From positions 671,221 to 735,220 of the forward strand of contig VXNX01000013.1 of NCBI GenBank assembly GCA_009840385.1: a stretch of DNA of 64,000 nucleotides. The letters are read 5' to 3'. The stretch comes from Candidatus Dadabacteria bacterium. GTDB taxonomy: Bacteria > Desulfobacterota_D > UBA1144 > Nemesobacterales > Nemesobacteraceae. The notes beneath the pieces are model-generated. The model saw only the letters and a program-made list of their open reading frames with translations. It was not told the origin of the DNA and did no database searches. Made by a program: the position numbers and the translations under genes. Shown in pieces: positions 16,413 through 24,523 of the stretch. The first letter of the stretch is position 1. Each line of letters begins with the position of its first letter.

Positions 16413-17077
16413 AGCGAAGCGGCGACAATATAGTTACCATAGACGGACCCTCGGGAGTCGGGAAAAGCACGGTCGCAAGACGGGTCGCCGAGCAGCTGGG
16501 TTTTTCGTGCCTTGAGACAGGCGCCATGTACAGGGCCGTCGCGCTTAAAGTTAGCAAAGCGGGAGTGGACCTAAGCGACACAGTATCGCTTTCTGGGCTG
16601 CTTTCCGGGACAGCGGTGGGATTCTCCCCGGCGGGCGGCATTCTCCTTGACGGATGTGATGTCTCTGAGCTTATAAGGACGGAGGAGATATCTTCCCTTT
16701 CATCCCGGCTCGCGGAACTCGGCGAAGTAAGGGAATTTCTGATCGGAATCCAGAGAGAAATCGGGGAGAGCGGGAACATAGTCGCCGAGGGAAGGGACAT
16801 GGGAACGTATGTTTTCCCCCGGGCGAAGCACAAGTTCTATCTTGACGCCACCGTGGCCGAGAGGGCGAAAAGAAGGTTTCTTCAGGGGGAAAGCGGTTCC
16901 CTTCCGGATGTCGAAAGCGAGCTTCGCAGAAGGGACAGCCGCGACACGCAGCGCTCAGAAAATCCTCTTCATCCCGCCTCCGACGCCGTGATTATAGATA
17001 CGACCGACATGGAGGCCGAGCAGGTGGTTTCCGAGATAGTTCTTCGCGCGAAGGACATTTCCCTTCGGGACGGCTGA
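16409..17077 (+). CDS. cmk: Cytidylate kinase
   Basis: A 222-residue NMP kinase. The P-loop GPSGVGKST is at about residues 13-21, followed by LETGAMYRAVAL and, further on, VAEGRDMGTYVFP and KFYLDATVAERAKRR, all cmk hallmarks. It phosphorylates CMP and dCMP to the diphosphates. The frame is open for another 20 codons into aroA, but the GTG at 16409 forms a GTGA overlap with the aroA stop, gives the normal length, and puts the P-loop near the N-terminus, so I chose it. The aroA-cmk pairing is a common order in Proteobacteria. Confidence 0.94.
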   Translation: MKRSGDNIVTIDGPSGVGKSTVARRVAEQLGFSCLETGAMYRAVALKVSKAGVDLSDTVSLSGLLSGTAVGFSPAGGILLDGCDVSELIRTEEISSLSSRLAELGEVREFLIGIQREIGESGNIVAEGRDMGTYVFPRAKHKFYLDATVAERAKRRFLQGESGSLPDVESELRRRDSRDTQRSENPLHPASDAVIIDTTDMEAEQVVSEIVLRAKDISLRDG

Positions 17078-17176
17078 AAATAATTTCCCTTCTCGAGTAT
17101 CCTTTCCCTTTTAGGCAGTTTTCATGTAATCTTGGCATTATTATTAAAAGACTGACGGCAAAGGCGGCTAAACCAA

Positions 17177-18886
17177 ATGACCCAGGATAATGGTATTACG
17201 GATTCGAACGAAAAAAGCTTTGAGGAGTTGCTTGATGAAAGCATGGAATCGCGCTTGAGCGAGCCCGAGAACGGGGAAATAGCGAAAGGAAGAGTCATAA
17301 GAGTTGACTCTGACGCTGTTTTCATAGACCTTGGGTTTAAGTTTGAGTGCATAGTTCCAATAAACCAGTTTTTAAACAAAGACGGCGAATATGAAGTCTC
17401 GGTGGGCTCGGAAATAGAGGTTTTGGTCGAAAGACCGAATCCCAACACCGTCAGGGCCTCGAAACAGAAGGCGGACCAGATCAGGGAAAGAAGGGCGATC
17501 GAGGAGAAGTTCAAAAACAAAGAACCGGTCGCGACGAGGATTCTAAACAGGGTTAAGGGCGGTTTTAACTGCGATATAGGGCAGAGCAGCCCCTTCAAGG
17601 TTTTTCTTCCAGGCTCCCAGGTCGCCCTGCGCCCGGTTGCGGATTTTGACGAGATGGTAGGCCAGACGATCGAAACCCGCATTATACAGAACAACGATAA
17701 CGGCATAGTAGTGTCGAGAAGGGCGATTCTCGAGGAGGAAAGGGAGGAAAAGAAAAAACAGACTCTCGCCACCATCTCCGAAGGCCAGATGATTTCGGGG
17801 AACGTCGTGAAGATAATCGATGCGGGGGCGTTCGTAGACATAGGGGGTATAGAGGGCTTCGTTCCTATAGGGGAGATTTCCTGGGGCAGGGTGAGGCACC
17901 CGGGAGACGTTCTGAAAGAGGGTGTAGATACGCAGGTCAAGATTCTTAAGCTCGATATCGAAAACGGAAAAATAACCCTCGGGGTGAAGCAGACCACGGA
18001 AGACCCGTGGGAGACCATACAGGAAAGATACGAGGTCGGCGGCAGGGTGCAGGGGAAAGTGGTTTTCGCCGCGGAGTTCGGCGTGTTCGTCGAACTTGAG
18101 CCGGGAATAGAGGGACTCGTGCACGTAAGCGAACTCTCGTGGGTTAAGAATTTCCGCCACCCGAACGAAGTGGTCTCCGTCGGAAGCGAGATCGAGGTCG
18201 CGGTCCTCGGAGTAAAGCCCAAGGAAAGGAGAATTTCGCTCAGTCTCAAGCAGGTACAGGAAAACCCCTGGGATGAGTTCAAGAGGAACAACCCTCCGAA
18301 CACCAGAGTGACGGGAACCATAAGAAACGTCACGGAACTCGGGGTCTTTGTAGAGGTTGCTCCTGACATGGTCGGTCTTGTGCGCCCTGAGAATCTGAGG
18401 TGGGAGGGGGAGGCGAGCCCCCTTGAGGTCTTCTCAAGCGAGGATGTCGGAAAGGAAATAGAGCTTGTGGTGCTTAATGTCATCCCGAGGCAGAGAAAGA
18501 TCGGGCTTGGAGTAAAGCAGCTTACCCCGGATCCGTGGAATAAGGTGCTTCGGGACTACAAGGTTAACGAGACGGTGGTCACTTCCAAGATAGAGGAAAT
18601 TGATGATCATGGAGTTACCGTGGCGCTTGCGGACAACGTGAGGGGTTTTTACGCCATACGCGAATTCCAGGACGATGAGTTAAGCCGTGAATCAATCAAG
18701 GTCGGAGACGAAATAAGCGGTCTCGTCACGGGGTTTAACAAGCCAAAGCACCAGGTGAACCTAAGCCGAAGACGGCTTGAGAAAAAGCAGGAGAAGGACA
18801 CGATGAGAGACTTCGTGTCATCCCAGCAGGAAAGTTCCTCAAAACTCGGGGACATCCTCAATGAGAAACTCAAGGCCCTTGACTGA
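17177..18886 (+). CDS. rpsA: 30S ribosomal protein S1
   Basis: A 569-residue protein with six S1 (OB-fold) RNA-binding repeats, beginning at about residues 30, 115, 200, 285, 372 and 460. Repeats three to five carry the near-identical GxVxxIxxxGxFVxI/EG pattern. It unwinds and places mRNA on the 30S subunit. Length and repeat number match the E. coli type. The 99-bp gap after cmk is AT-rich and may hold a separate promoter, but I see no convincing box. The protein is highly acidic at the N-terminus (EELLDESMESRLSEPE), as in other S1 proteins. Confidence 0.96.
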   Translation: MTQDNGITDSNEKSFEELLDESMESRLSEPENGEIAKGRVIRVDSDAVFIDLGFKFECIVPINQFLNKDGEYEVSVGSEIEVLVERPNPNTVRASKQKADQIRERRAIEEKFKNKEPVATRILNRVKGGFNCDIGQSSPFKVFLPGSQVALRPVADFDEMVGQTIETRIIQNNDNGIVVSRRAILEEEREEKKKQTLATISEGQMISGNVVKIIDAGAFVDIGGIEGFVPIGEISWGRVRHPGDVLKEGVDTQVKILKLDIENGKITLGVKQTTEDPWETIQERYEVGGRVQGKVVFAAEFGVFVELEPGIEGLVHVSELSWVKNFRHPNEVVSVGSEIEVAVLGVKPKERRISLSLKQVQENPWDEFKRNNPPNTRVTGTIRNVTELGVFVEVAPDMVGLVRPENLRWEGEASPLEVFSSEDVGKEIELVVLNVIPRQRKIGLGVKQLTPDPWNKVLRDYKVNETVVTSKIEEIDDHGVTVALADNVRGFYAIREFQDDELSRESIKVGDEISGLVTGFNKPKHQVNLSRRRLEKKQEKDTMRDFVSSQQESSSKLGDILNEKLKALD

Positions 18887-18897
18887 CGAGCGGTGAA

Positions 18898-19797
18898 GTG
18901 AAAGTCCTCGATCTTAATTTCTTTCTTAAAACTTTTCTTTCCCTTCTGGTCATCTTCATTATCGGTTTCGCCGGAATCCTGATAGGAATGCTGATTTCGG
19001 GCGAGAGCCATCGTCCGGGCGGGGACGGCGTGGCGGTAATAAACGTCGACGGCATAATAATCGACTCCGACCCCTACATTAAGAGCATAAGGAAGATACG
19101 CGAGACCGGTTCCGTAAAGGCCGTTGTGGTGAGGATAAATTCCCCGGGAGGATCTGTTGCCACTTCCCAGGAAGTATACGAGGAACTGAAAAATCTCGGG
19201 AAAGAGATGCCGGTTGTAGCCAGCATGGGAACGGTCGCCGCTTCGGGTGGCTACTATATCGCCTGCGCGGCTTCAACGATTTACGCAAATCCCGGCACCG
19301 TAACGGGGAGCATAGGCGTGATAGCGCAGTTCGCTAGCTACGAGCAGCTGCTTGAGTGGGCGAAAGTTGAAGTAGAAGTGATAAAAAGCGGGGAATTCAA
19401 GGATCTCGGCTCACCGCTTAGAAAGATGCCCGAGGCTGAGAAAGCCTACCTGCAGACGCTGATAGACAGCGTTCACTCCCAGTTCAAAGACACGGTTTCC
19501 AAGAGAAGGAACCTGTCCCCCGAGGAAGTTGTTTCGCTTTCGGACGGAAAGATATTCACCGGGAGCCGCGCCAGGGAACTTGGCTTGATTGACCGCATCG
19601 GAACCCTTGAGGCGGCAATCGCAGAGGCAAGAAAACTGGGTGGCTTGGATGAGGATTCGTGGATCAGAGAATATCCCGTGAGGAAAAAGACATTGCTTGA
19701 TTTCGTCTTTCCTGAGACTCTGGCCGAGCGTGCGATTTTTGCCTCTCCAGTGAAAACCGGGTTTGGTCTCTACTACATAGCCGACGTGATTTACTAG
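18898..19797 (+). CDS. sppA: Signal peptide peptidase SppA (S49 family, short form)
   Basis: A 299-residue inner-membrane serine protease. One N-terminal membrane segment (residues about 8-32) is followed by the S49 core: VVRINSPGGSVATSQE, the catalytic Ser in TVAASGGYYIAC (about residue 120) and the catalytic Lys in VIKSGEFKDLGSP (about residue 167). It degrades cleaved signal peptides in the membrane. The length matches the single-domain form. It begins with GTG 11 bp after rpsA and is probably co-transcribed. Confidence 0.92.
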   Translation: MKVLDLNFFLKTFLSLLVIFIIGFAGILIGMLISGESHRPGGDGVAVINVDGIIIDSDPYIKSIRKIRETGSVKAVVVRINSPGGSVATSQEVYEELKNLGKEMPVVASMGTVAASGGYYIACAASTIYANPGTVTGSIGVIAQFASYEQLLEWAKVEVEVIKSGEFKDLGSPLRKMPEAEKAYLQTLIDSVHSQFKDTVSKRRNLSPEEVVSLSDGKIFTGSRARELGLIDRIGTLEAAIAEARKLGGLDEDSWIREYPVRKKTLLDFVFPETLAERAIFASPVKTGFGLYYIADVIY

Positions 19798-19896
19798 TAC
19801 AGCGCAACTGGTATTTTCTCGAAAAACCGATATTCTAAGCATTGTTGTCGCTAGATGGGTTGCACTGGCGTAGCGAAACCGTTTTTCAAACAACCG

Positions 19897-20262
19897 ATGA
19901 AACACGTAAAAAGATTTCTTTTCTTAGTCATATGCTGTTTCGTAGCCGTTTTCTTCATCCAGAACCTGGAAATAGCCACGCATGTATTCGGAATCGAGCT
20001 TGGTTTTTTCTCCTATAAATACACCTGGGCGGTTTACAACGCCGGGGTGCTGGGGGTTTCGTTTCTTCTGGGTGCGTTTGTCTTTTTCCTGCTGAGCTTT
20101 TCCAGAGGCCATTCCAGAAAATCTGAATTGAAACGGAGCAGGGAAACCGTAAAGAATCTAGAGGAAAAAGTCGGGAAGCTTGAGGTGGAGCTTCTCCAGA
20201 ACAAGTCTGCCGGTTACCAGCAGCAGGCTTCTTCCCATGAGATGTTCAGGCCGCCGAAATGA
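19897..20262 (+). CDS. LapA domain (DUF1049) inner-membrane protein
   Basis: A 121-residue protein with two membrane helices (residues about 5-22 and 42-65) followed by a charged coiled coil (about 75-105), as in LapA/YciS, which helps assemble or tune lipopolysaccharide production in E. coli. The phrase FIQNLEIATHVFGIELGF is typical of the family. The frame is open from 19855, but MKHVKRFLFL is the usual start context, so I place it at 19897; neither start has a strong ribosome site. It overlaps lipA by 4 nt (ATGA). Confidence 0.75.
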   Translation: MKHVKRFLFLVICCFVAVFFIQNLEIATHVFGIELGFFSYKYTWAVYNAGVLGVSFLLGAFVFFLLSFSRGHSRKSELKRSRETVKNLEEKVGKLEVELLQNKSAGYQQQASSHEMFRPPK

Positions 20263-21233
20263 GATCTTCCATCACCGAAACCCAGATGCCTGGCCGGACG
20301 GGCATTCGCAAGAAACCCGAGTGGATAAAGGCAAAAATTCCCAGCGGTCCGAATTACACGAGGCTCAGGGGCCTTGTGCGCGAACTCGGTCTTCACACGG
20401 TGTGCGAGGAGGCGAAGTGTCCAAACATAGGGGAGTGCTGGGGAGCCGGAACGCTTACTTTCATGATTCTGGGGGACGTATGCACGAGAAGCTGTGGTTT
20501 CTGCCACGTCAAGACCGGAAAAGGCGGCGAGCTTGACTGGGAGGAGCCTGCCAGGGTGGCAAAGGCGGTTGAGGAACTTCAGAAAAACAATGCACAGGTG
20601 ACTCACGTAGTCATAACTTCTGTGAACAGGGATGACAGGAATTATGAAAGTGCATGTATATTCGCCCAGACTGTTAACGAAGTGAGAAACAAGGTTCCGG
20701 ACATAAAGATCGAGGTCCTTATCCCGGATTTTAAGGGGGAGACCGAGGCGATTGAAAAAGTGATAGAATCGTCTCCCGATGTTCTGAATCACAACATTGA
20801 AACCGTCCCAAGACTTTACTCCCTGCCGCAGAAAACCCAGTCGGGAAGAACAAGATCCGTAAGGCCTCAGGCGGTTTACCGAAGGTCTCTCGAACTTCTT
20901 TCGATGTCCTCGAGCGGGGGAAATCCCGCAGTGCTTACCAAGTCGGGCATCATGGTCGGTCTTGGGGAGAGCTACGAGGAGATCGTCGAAACGCTCGCCG
21001 ACCTCAAGCGGGCGGGATGCGATATAGTCACCATAGGCCAGTATCTTCAGCCCACGGTTGACCATATACCCGTATCAAGGTTCTATCATCCTGTCGAGTT
21101 CGAGTCTCTTAAAAGCTACGGGGAAAAGATAGTCGGCATCCCGCATGTCGAAGCCGGACCCCTTGTGAGAAGTTCCTATCACGCGGAAAAGCAGGTTTTC
21201 GAACTTTCCCGCGACATTATGACTGGAACGTGA
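20259..21233 (+). CDS. lipA: Lipoyl synthase
   Basis: A 324-residue radical SAM enzyme that inserts two sulfur atoms into octanoyl groups on lipoyl domains. Both clusters are visible: the auxiliary [4Fe-4S] motif C49-x4-C54-x5-C60 and the radical SAM motif C75-x3-C79-x2-C82. Also present are HNIETVPRLY and TKSGIMVGLGE. The C-terminal RSSY serine, which binds the auxiliary cluster, is present near residue 308. The start overlaps the LapA stop. No lipB lies in the window. Confidence 0.96.
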   Translation: MRSSITETQMPGRTGIRKKPEWIKAKIPSGPNYTRLRGLVRELGLHTVCEEAKCPNIGECWGAGTLTFMILGDVCTRSCGFCHVKTGKGGELDWEEPARVAKAVEELQKNNAQVTHVVITSVNRDDRNYESACIFAQTVNEVRNKVPDIKIEVLIPDFKGETEAIEKVIESSPDVLNHNIETVPRLYSLPQKTQSGRTRSVRPQAVYRRSLELLSMSSSGGNPAVLTKSGIMVGLGESYEEIVETLADLKRAGCDIVTIGQYLQPTVDHIPVSRFYHPVEFESLKSYGEKIVGIPHVEAGPLVRSSYHAEKQVFELSRDIMTGT

Positions 21234-21296
21234 AAATATATTTCCACTTCTTCTCGTAATGCCCGAGTTTGCGCTTTTTTCTTGAGAATTTGCCGT

Positions 21297-22418
21297 TTAG
21301 TCAACAAGCTTTCTGAGCTCTTCGGCGATCGCTTCCAGCTTTTCCTCGGAAACCCCGTAGTCCTCGGAAATTCTCTTTATTTCCTTGGAGGATATCTGCG
21401 GTTTTGTGGTTTTTTCCGTTACGGGTTCCTGTTTTTCCCTGTCAATGAGAAGCTTCGCGACGTCCCATCTTGAATAGTGGCCCAGAGAATCGAAAACCGC
21501 CTTTACCGCCTTTATCTGATTAGCGTAACAGTCGGCGTAGAGTATCGCGTCTTTTTCGAAATGGGGAGGGAACAGGTACCTGCCGGCAGGATTGACGATA
21601 GAACTCCCCCCTCGCGCCCAGTCGTAGTTCATGTGGTTCCCGTCCCGCACGTAGTGCCATCTTTCGGGAAAATCATCATCGTCAAGGTAACCGCAGGCAC
21701 TGAGCACAAAGGCCCCCGATTCAAACGCGTGAACCCTTATAAGCGGCTGCACGGTGCATCCCGCTCCAGGGTCCTCAGTTTCGGCGGCTAGCAGTTTTTC
21801 GTCTCCCCTTCTCCAGTTCCCCGGCCACACTGCCACGTGGAAGTCCTGACCGCTGTGGACCATCGCGGCTCTCACGAGAATCATGTGGTTCTCCCAGCAG
21901 ACAAGTCCTCCTATCCTTCCTATGTCCGTATCATAGGTGGCTATGTCACTCCCGTCTCCCTGGCCCCAGTAGGTCCTCTCAGTGTAGGTGGGCATGAGTT
22001 TTCTGTGTTTGCCGAGCACATTACCTTCGCGGGATATGAAAAGAAGGGAATTGTAAACGGTGCGGCTTCCCTTGCGGTCGTCAAGCTCGTTGCAGCCTAT
22101 TACCACGTGGGTATCTGCCGCGCGTGCAGCTTCCGCGAGCATCTCGGTATCGTCTCCAGGAATAACGATGGAATTATCCTGAAGGGCGATCATGAAGTCA
22201 GTCCAGTCGTGTGGCGGGGTTTCATAACCGACTGTGTAGTAGGCTGGGTAGCCCGGTATGAAGGCCTCGGGAAAAGCGACCAGTTCCGCCCCGTTACCCC
22301 CCGCTTCCTTTATCACGCGGCAGGCCTTCTCAAGGGTACGCTCCTTGTCCATGAACACGGGAGCTGTCTGGGCAACCGCGACTTTTACTTTTTCCCTACC
22401 GCCTAGAACTTTTCTCAT
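21297..22418 (-). CDS. Nitrilase / carbon-nitrogen hydrolase
   Basis: A 373-residue enzyme with the complete catalytic triad of the nitrilase branch: E51 in FPEAFIPGYP, K140 in KHRKLMPTYTERTYWG, and C174 in GLVCWENHM. The WGQGDG and CWENHM phrases point to true nitrilases (nitrile to carboxylate and ammonia) rather than amidases. The last 45 residues form a charged helical tail (EKTTKPQISSKEIKR onward) that is variable in this family and may mediate spiral oligomers. The substrate is unknown. A hypothetical gene lies 22 bp upstream on the same strand. Confidence 0.88.
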   Translation of the reverse strand: MRKVLGGREKVKVAVAQTAPVFMDKERTLEKACRVIKEAGGNGAELVAFPEAFIPGYPAYYTVGYETPPHDWTDFMIALQDNSIVIPGDDTEMLAEAARAADTHVVIGCNELDDRKGSRTVYNSLLFISREGNVLGKHRKLMPTYTERTYWGQGDGSDIATYDTDIGRIGGLVCWENHMILVRAAMVHSGQDFHVAVWPGNWRRGDEKLLAAETEDPGAGCTVQPLIRVHAFESGAFVLSACGYLDDDDFPERWHYVRDGNHMNYDWARGGSSIVNPAGRYLFPPHFEKDAILYADCYANQIKAVKAVFDSLGHYSRWDVAKLLIDREKQEPVTEKTTKPQISSKEIKRISEDYGVSEEKLEAIAEELRKLVD

Positions 22419-22440
22419 GAGCCTTGGGCCGCGAATGGGT

Positions 22441-22842
22441 TCAGGTTATTATCCTGCTTCCGCCCGGGGGCTCCCCTTCGGCTTGCTTTTGCTGGTTTTG
22501 CCTTGCCCTCGCGTAGACGAGGTCGAAAAGTCTCTGCTTAAAGTCATTGTCAAAAGCGCACACCCCGGGAATTATGTATCCCATAAGGGCTATCTGGAGA
22601 AAGTATTCGGTGTTTGCCTTGAGAAAGGACTCGTTTATCTCGCCGCCGTATGCCTGTGCGAAATTCTGGTATATCTGGTTTCCGAGCTCGGTCGCTATTT
22701 CTACGACGTTTTTTGACTGACCTGACGACTGATGGGCCGCTACTCCTAGGTTAAAAGCCATGTTTATGGAGTTCATGAACTGGTCCGCAACCATCTCTTC
22801 CGGGTTTGTTTCCTCTTCCGGCTTTGTATCTTCTTCTGACAT
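22441..22842 (-). CDS. Hypothetical acidic protein upstream of the nitrilase
   Basis: A 133-residue protein of unknown function. Residues 1-20 are strongly acidic (EEDTKPEEETNPEE); the rest is predicted helical, with FMNSINMAFNLGVAAHQ and FLKANTEYFLQIALMGYIIPG. There is no signal peptide, and one cysteine. A GGGAG site lies seven bases before the ATG. Its 22-bp distance to the nitrilase suggests one transcript. I considered DUF1844, but the sequence does not match that pattern. Confidence 0.6.
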   Translation of the reverse strand: MSEEDTKPEEETNPEEMVADQFMNSINMAFNLGVAAHQSSGQSKNVVEIATELGNQIYQNFAQAYGGEINESFLKANTEYFLQIALMGYIIPGVCAFDNDFKQRLFDLVYARARQNQQKQAEGEPPGGSRIIT

Positions 22843-22935
22843 TTTATCTCTCCCGTTGTTTTATATGGTTAAATCATCCTGCGGTATTATACTATATTGC
22901 TGCTTTGATTTTAACAATTTTGCTGGAGGAAAATC

Positions 22936-23409
22936 ATGAAAGCTGATCACCTTATACAGAGACTCGGGCTGAAAAGGCTTCCGGGCGAGGGAGGATACTA
23001 CAAGGAGACTTACAGAAGCGACCAGACAGCAGGGAACGACCGCGATCTTTCAACCGCTATCTACTATCTTATAACCCCGGAGGCCAGTTCAAAGATGCAC
23101 AGGGTGAGTTCGGACGAGATTTTTCATTTTTACTTCGGCGACCCGGTCCAGATGCTGCTTCTCTATCCTACGGGAGAGTCAAGGGTAGTGGTTCTGGGTG
23201 ATAATCTTCCTTCGGGGCAAAAACCCCAGCTTGTCGTTCCGAAGGGAACCTGGCAGGGCGCCATGGTTGTTGAGGGAGATTGCGGATACGCTTTTATGGG
23301 AACTACAATGGCTCCAGGTTTCGAGCTTGACGACTTCGAGCTCGGCGCTCTGGAGAGTCTGCTGCTGCGATTTCCCCAGCATGAAATGCTGATACGGGAA
23401 CTTACGTAA
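22936..23409 (+). CDS. Cupin family protein (DUF985 / Cupin_5)
   Basis: A 157-residue single-domain cupin. The order IQRLGLKRLPGEGGYYKETYRS, then STAIYYLI, SSKMHRVSSDEIFHFYFGDP and VPKGTWQGA is the DUF985 signature. The HRVxxDE.xHF segment supplies likely metal ligands. The reaction is unknown; some members resemble sugar epimerase or dioxygenase folds. A clear GGAGG lies seven bases before the ATG. The DCC-family gene follows after 34 bp. Confidence 0.88.
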   Translation: MKADHLIQRLGLKRLPGEGGYYKETYRSDQTAGNDRDLSTAIYYLITPEASSKMHRVSSDEIFHFYFGDPVQMLLLYPTGESRVVVLGDNLPSGQKPQLVVPKGTWQGAMVVEGDCGYAFMGTTMAPGFELDDFELGALESLLLRFPQHEMLIRELT

Positions 23410-23443
23410 ACGGGGGAGAGAGATTCCAGGATCAGAAAAACCG

Positions 23444-23827
23444 GTGATTTTCTTTGACGGCGTGTGCGGATTCTGCAACAGGTTTGTCGATTTCGTAATG
23501 TGGGCGGATGTCCGCCGGGAAATACTCTTTTCCCCTGTGCAGGGAGAGACATCCGTTAAGTTTTCCCTATATCAAAACCAGCCGCCGCGCGAGTGGAAAA
23601 TTGCTTATGCTGACGAAAAGGGGGTTTACGAGGGAGCCGACGCCATTTTGCTGGTTCTGAGGAGGCTTGGAGGGCTGTGGATGCTTCCCGCGCTCCTCAT
23701 ATATGTTCCCCGCCCGGTGAAGGATTATTTTTACGGGATGATATCAAGGAACCGCTATAGTATTTTCGGTAAAAGAGAAACCTGCCGCGTGCCGTCTCCT
23801 GAAGAAAGGGAAAGGTTTTTGCCCTAG
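23444..23827 (+). CDS. DCC family thiol-disulfide oxidoreductase
   Basis: A 127-residue protein with the DCC motif DGVCGFCN at residues 5-12, whose CxxC is the presumed thioredoxin-like redox pair. It also has the family's FGKRETCRVP tail with a third cysteine. Substrate unknown. The GTG at 23444 has no ribosome site and leaves only four residues before DGVC. The frame is open upstream to an ATT at 23423 with GGGAG six bases before it, giving a start of PGSEKPV; an ATT start would be rare, so I keep the GTG but flag the alternative. Confidence 0.78.
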   Translation: MIFFDGVCGFCNRFVDFVMWADVRREILFSPVQGETSVKFSLYQNQPPREWKIAYADEKGVYEGADAILLVLRRLGGLWMLPALLIYVPRPVKDYFYGMISRNRYSIFGKRETCRVPSPEERERFLP

Positions 23828-23890
23828 TGTGCTTTTTTGATAAATTTGCCCGTATATGTATATTGAACCGGAGGAGAATTTTCATTTCAG

Positions 23891-24523
23891 ATGCCTTCAC
23901 TTGAAGAGCTTGTTTCGGCCGACGAAATTGCGGATGAGATAGCCCGCGCAAGCGAGATAGCCCGGGAAGAGTGGGAGAAAATAAGGGTTTCCCTGGCTCT
24001 CTGTGGGGATATCGGGGAGTTTTGCGGGGATGATTTCATGCTGGGAACCATTTCGGGGGAAACCATAACGCGCGAGCCGCTTGGGAGCCCGACGAAATCC
24101 GTTTCGCTTTACTCTCCGACTTATTATCCGATGTATCTTCTGGAAAACCTGCGCGAGTTTCGGGAGAAGTTCCCGGAGAAAAACTACCGCACGACAGAGG
24201 CTCTCTATGTCTATGTTGAGCTGGTGAACGCCGCTGCGCTAAGGCTCGGACTCGAGGGGACGCTGGCGATGGGTTTTGCAAGCGGCTACGCGAACGTCAG
24301 AACGGGGTGGATTGTGGAGAAGGGACTTGCGGAGGAGAGCGCCGTATTCTCCGAGATGTTTTTTTCTGACAGGCCGAAGAAATACGACTGGGATTTTCAC
24401 TGGACCTCGGTAAGGCAAAGGTTCGGGGAAATCTACGAAAAATTCATCGCCTGGCAGCGCTCCCCAGCACTTTACCTCGAGGAGTCGAAATCCAGGGCGA
24501 CCGTAAAGCCCTTCATAGTCTAG
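23891..24523 (+). CDS. Hypothetical protein, 210 aa
   Basis: I do not recognise this protein. It is soluble, without signal peptide or membrane segment. It starts with an acidic helix (SLEELVSADEIADEIARA), has CGDIGEFCGDDF near residues 38-49, SLYSPTYYPMYLLENL near 72-87, and a Trp-rich stretch DWDFHWTSVRQRFGE near 165-179. Base and codon use match its neighbours, which supports a real gene. GGAGGAG lies 14 bases before the ATG, rather far. Its TAG stop shares the palindrome CTAG with the stop of convergent dnaB. Confidence 0.65.
   Translation: MPSLEELVSADEIADEIARASEIAREEWEKIRVSLALCGDIGEFCGDDFMLGTISGETITREPLGSPTKSVSLYSPTYYPMYLLENLREFREKFPEKNYRTTEALYVYVELVNAAALRLGLEGTLAMGFASGYANVRTGWIVEKGLAEESAVFSEMFFSDRPKKYDWDFHWTSVRQRFGEIYEKFIAWQRSPALYLEESKSRATVKPFIV

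Noticed and set aside
17190-17215. GATTCGAAC resembling a tRNA T-loop
   Set aside because: It lies at the start of rpsA and no acceptor or anticodon stems fit around it.
17122-18483. 453-codon minus-strand frame opposite rpsA
   Set aside because: Ser/Thr/Phe-rich antisense product of the repeated S1 domains; rpsA is unmistakable on the other strand.
22441-22842. Assignment of the nitrilase-linked gene to DUF1844
   Set aside because: The acidic N-terminus is similar but the conserved central motif of that family is absent.
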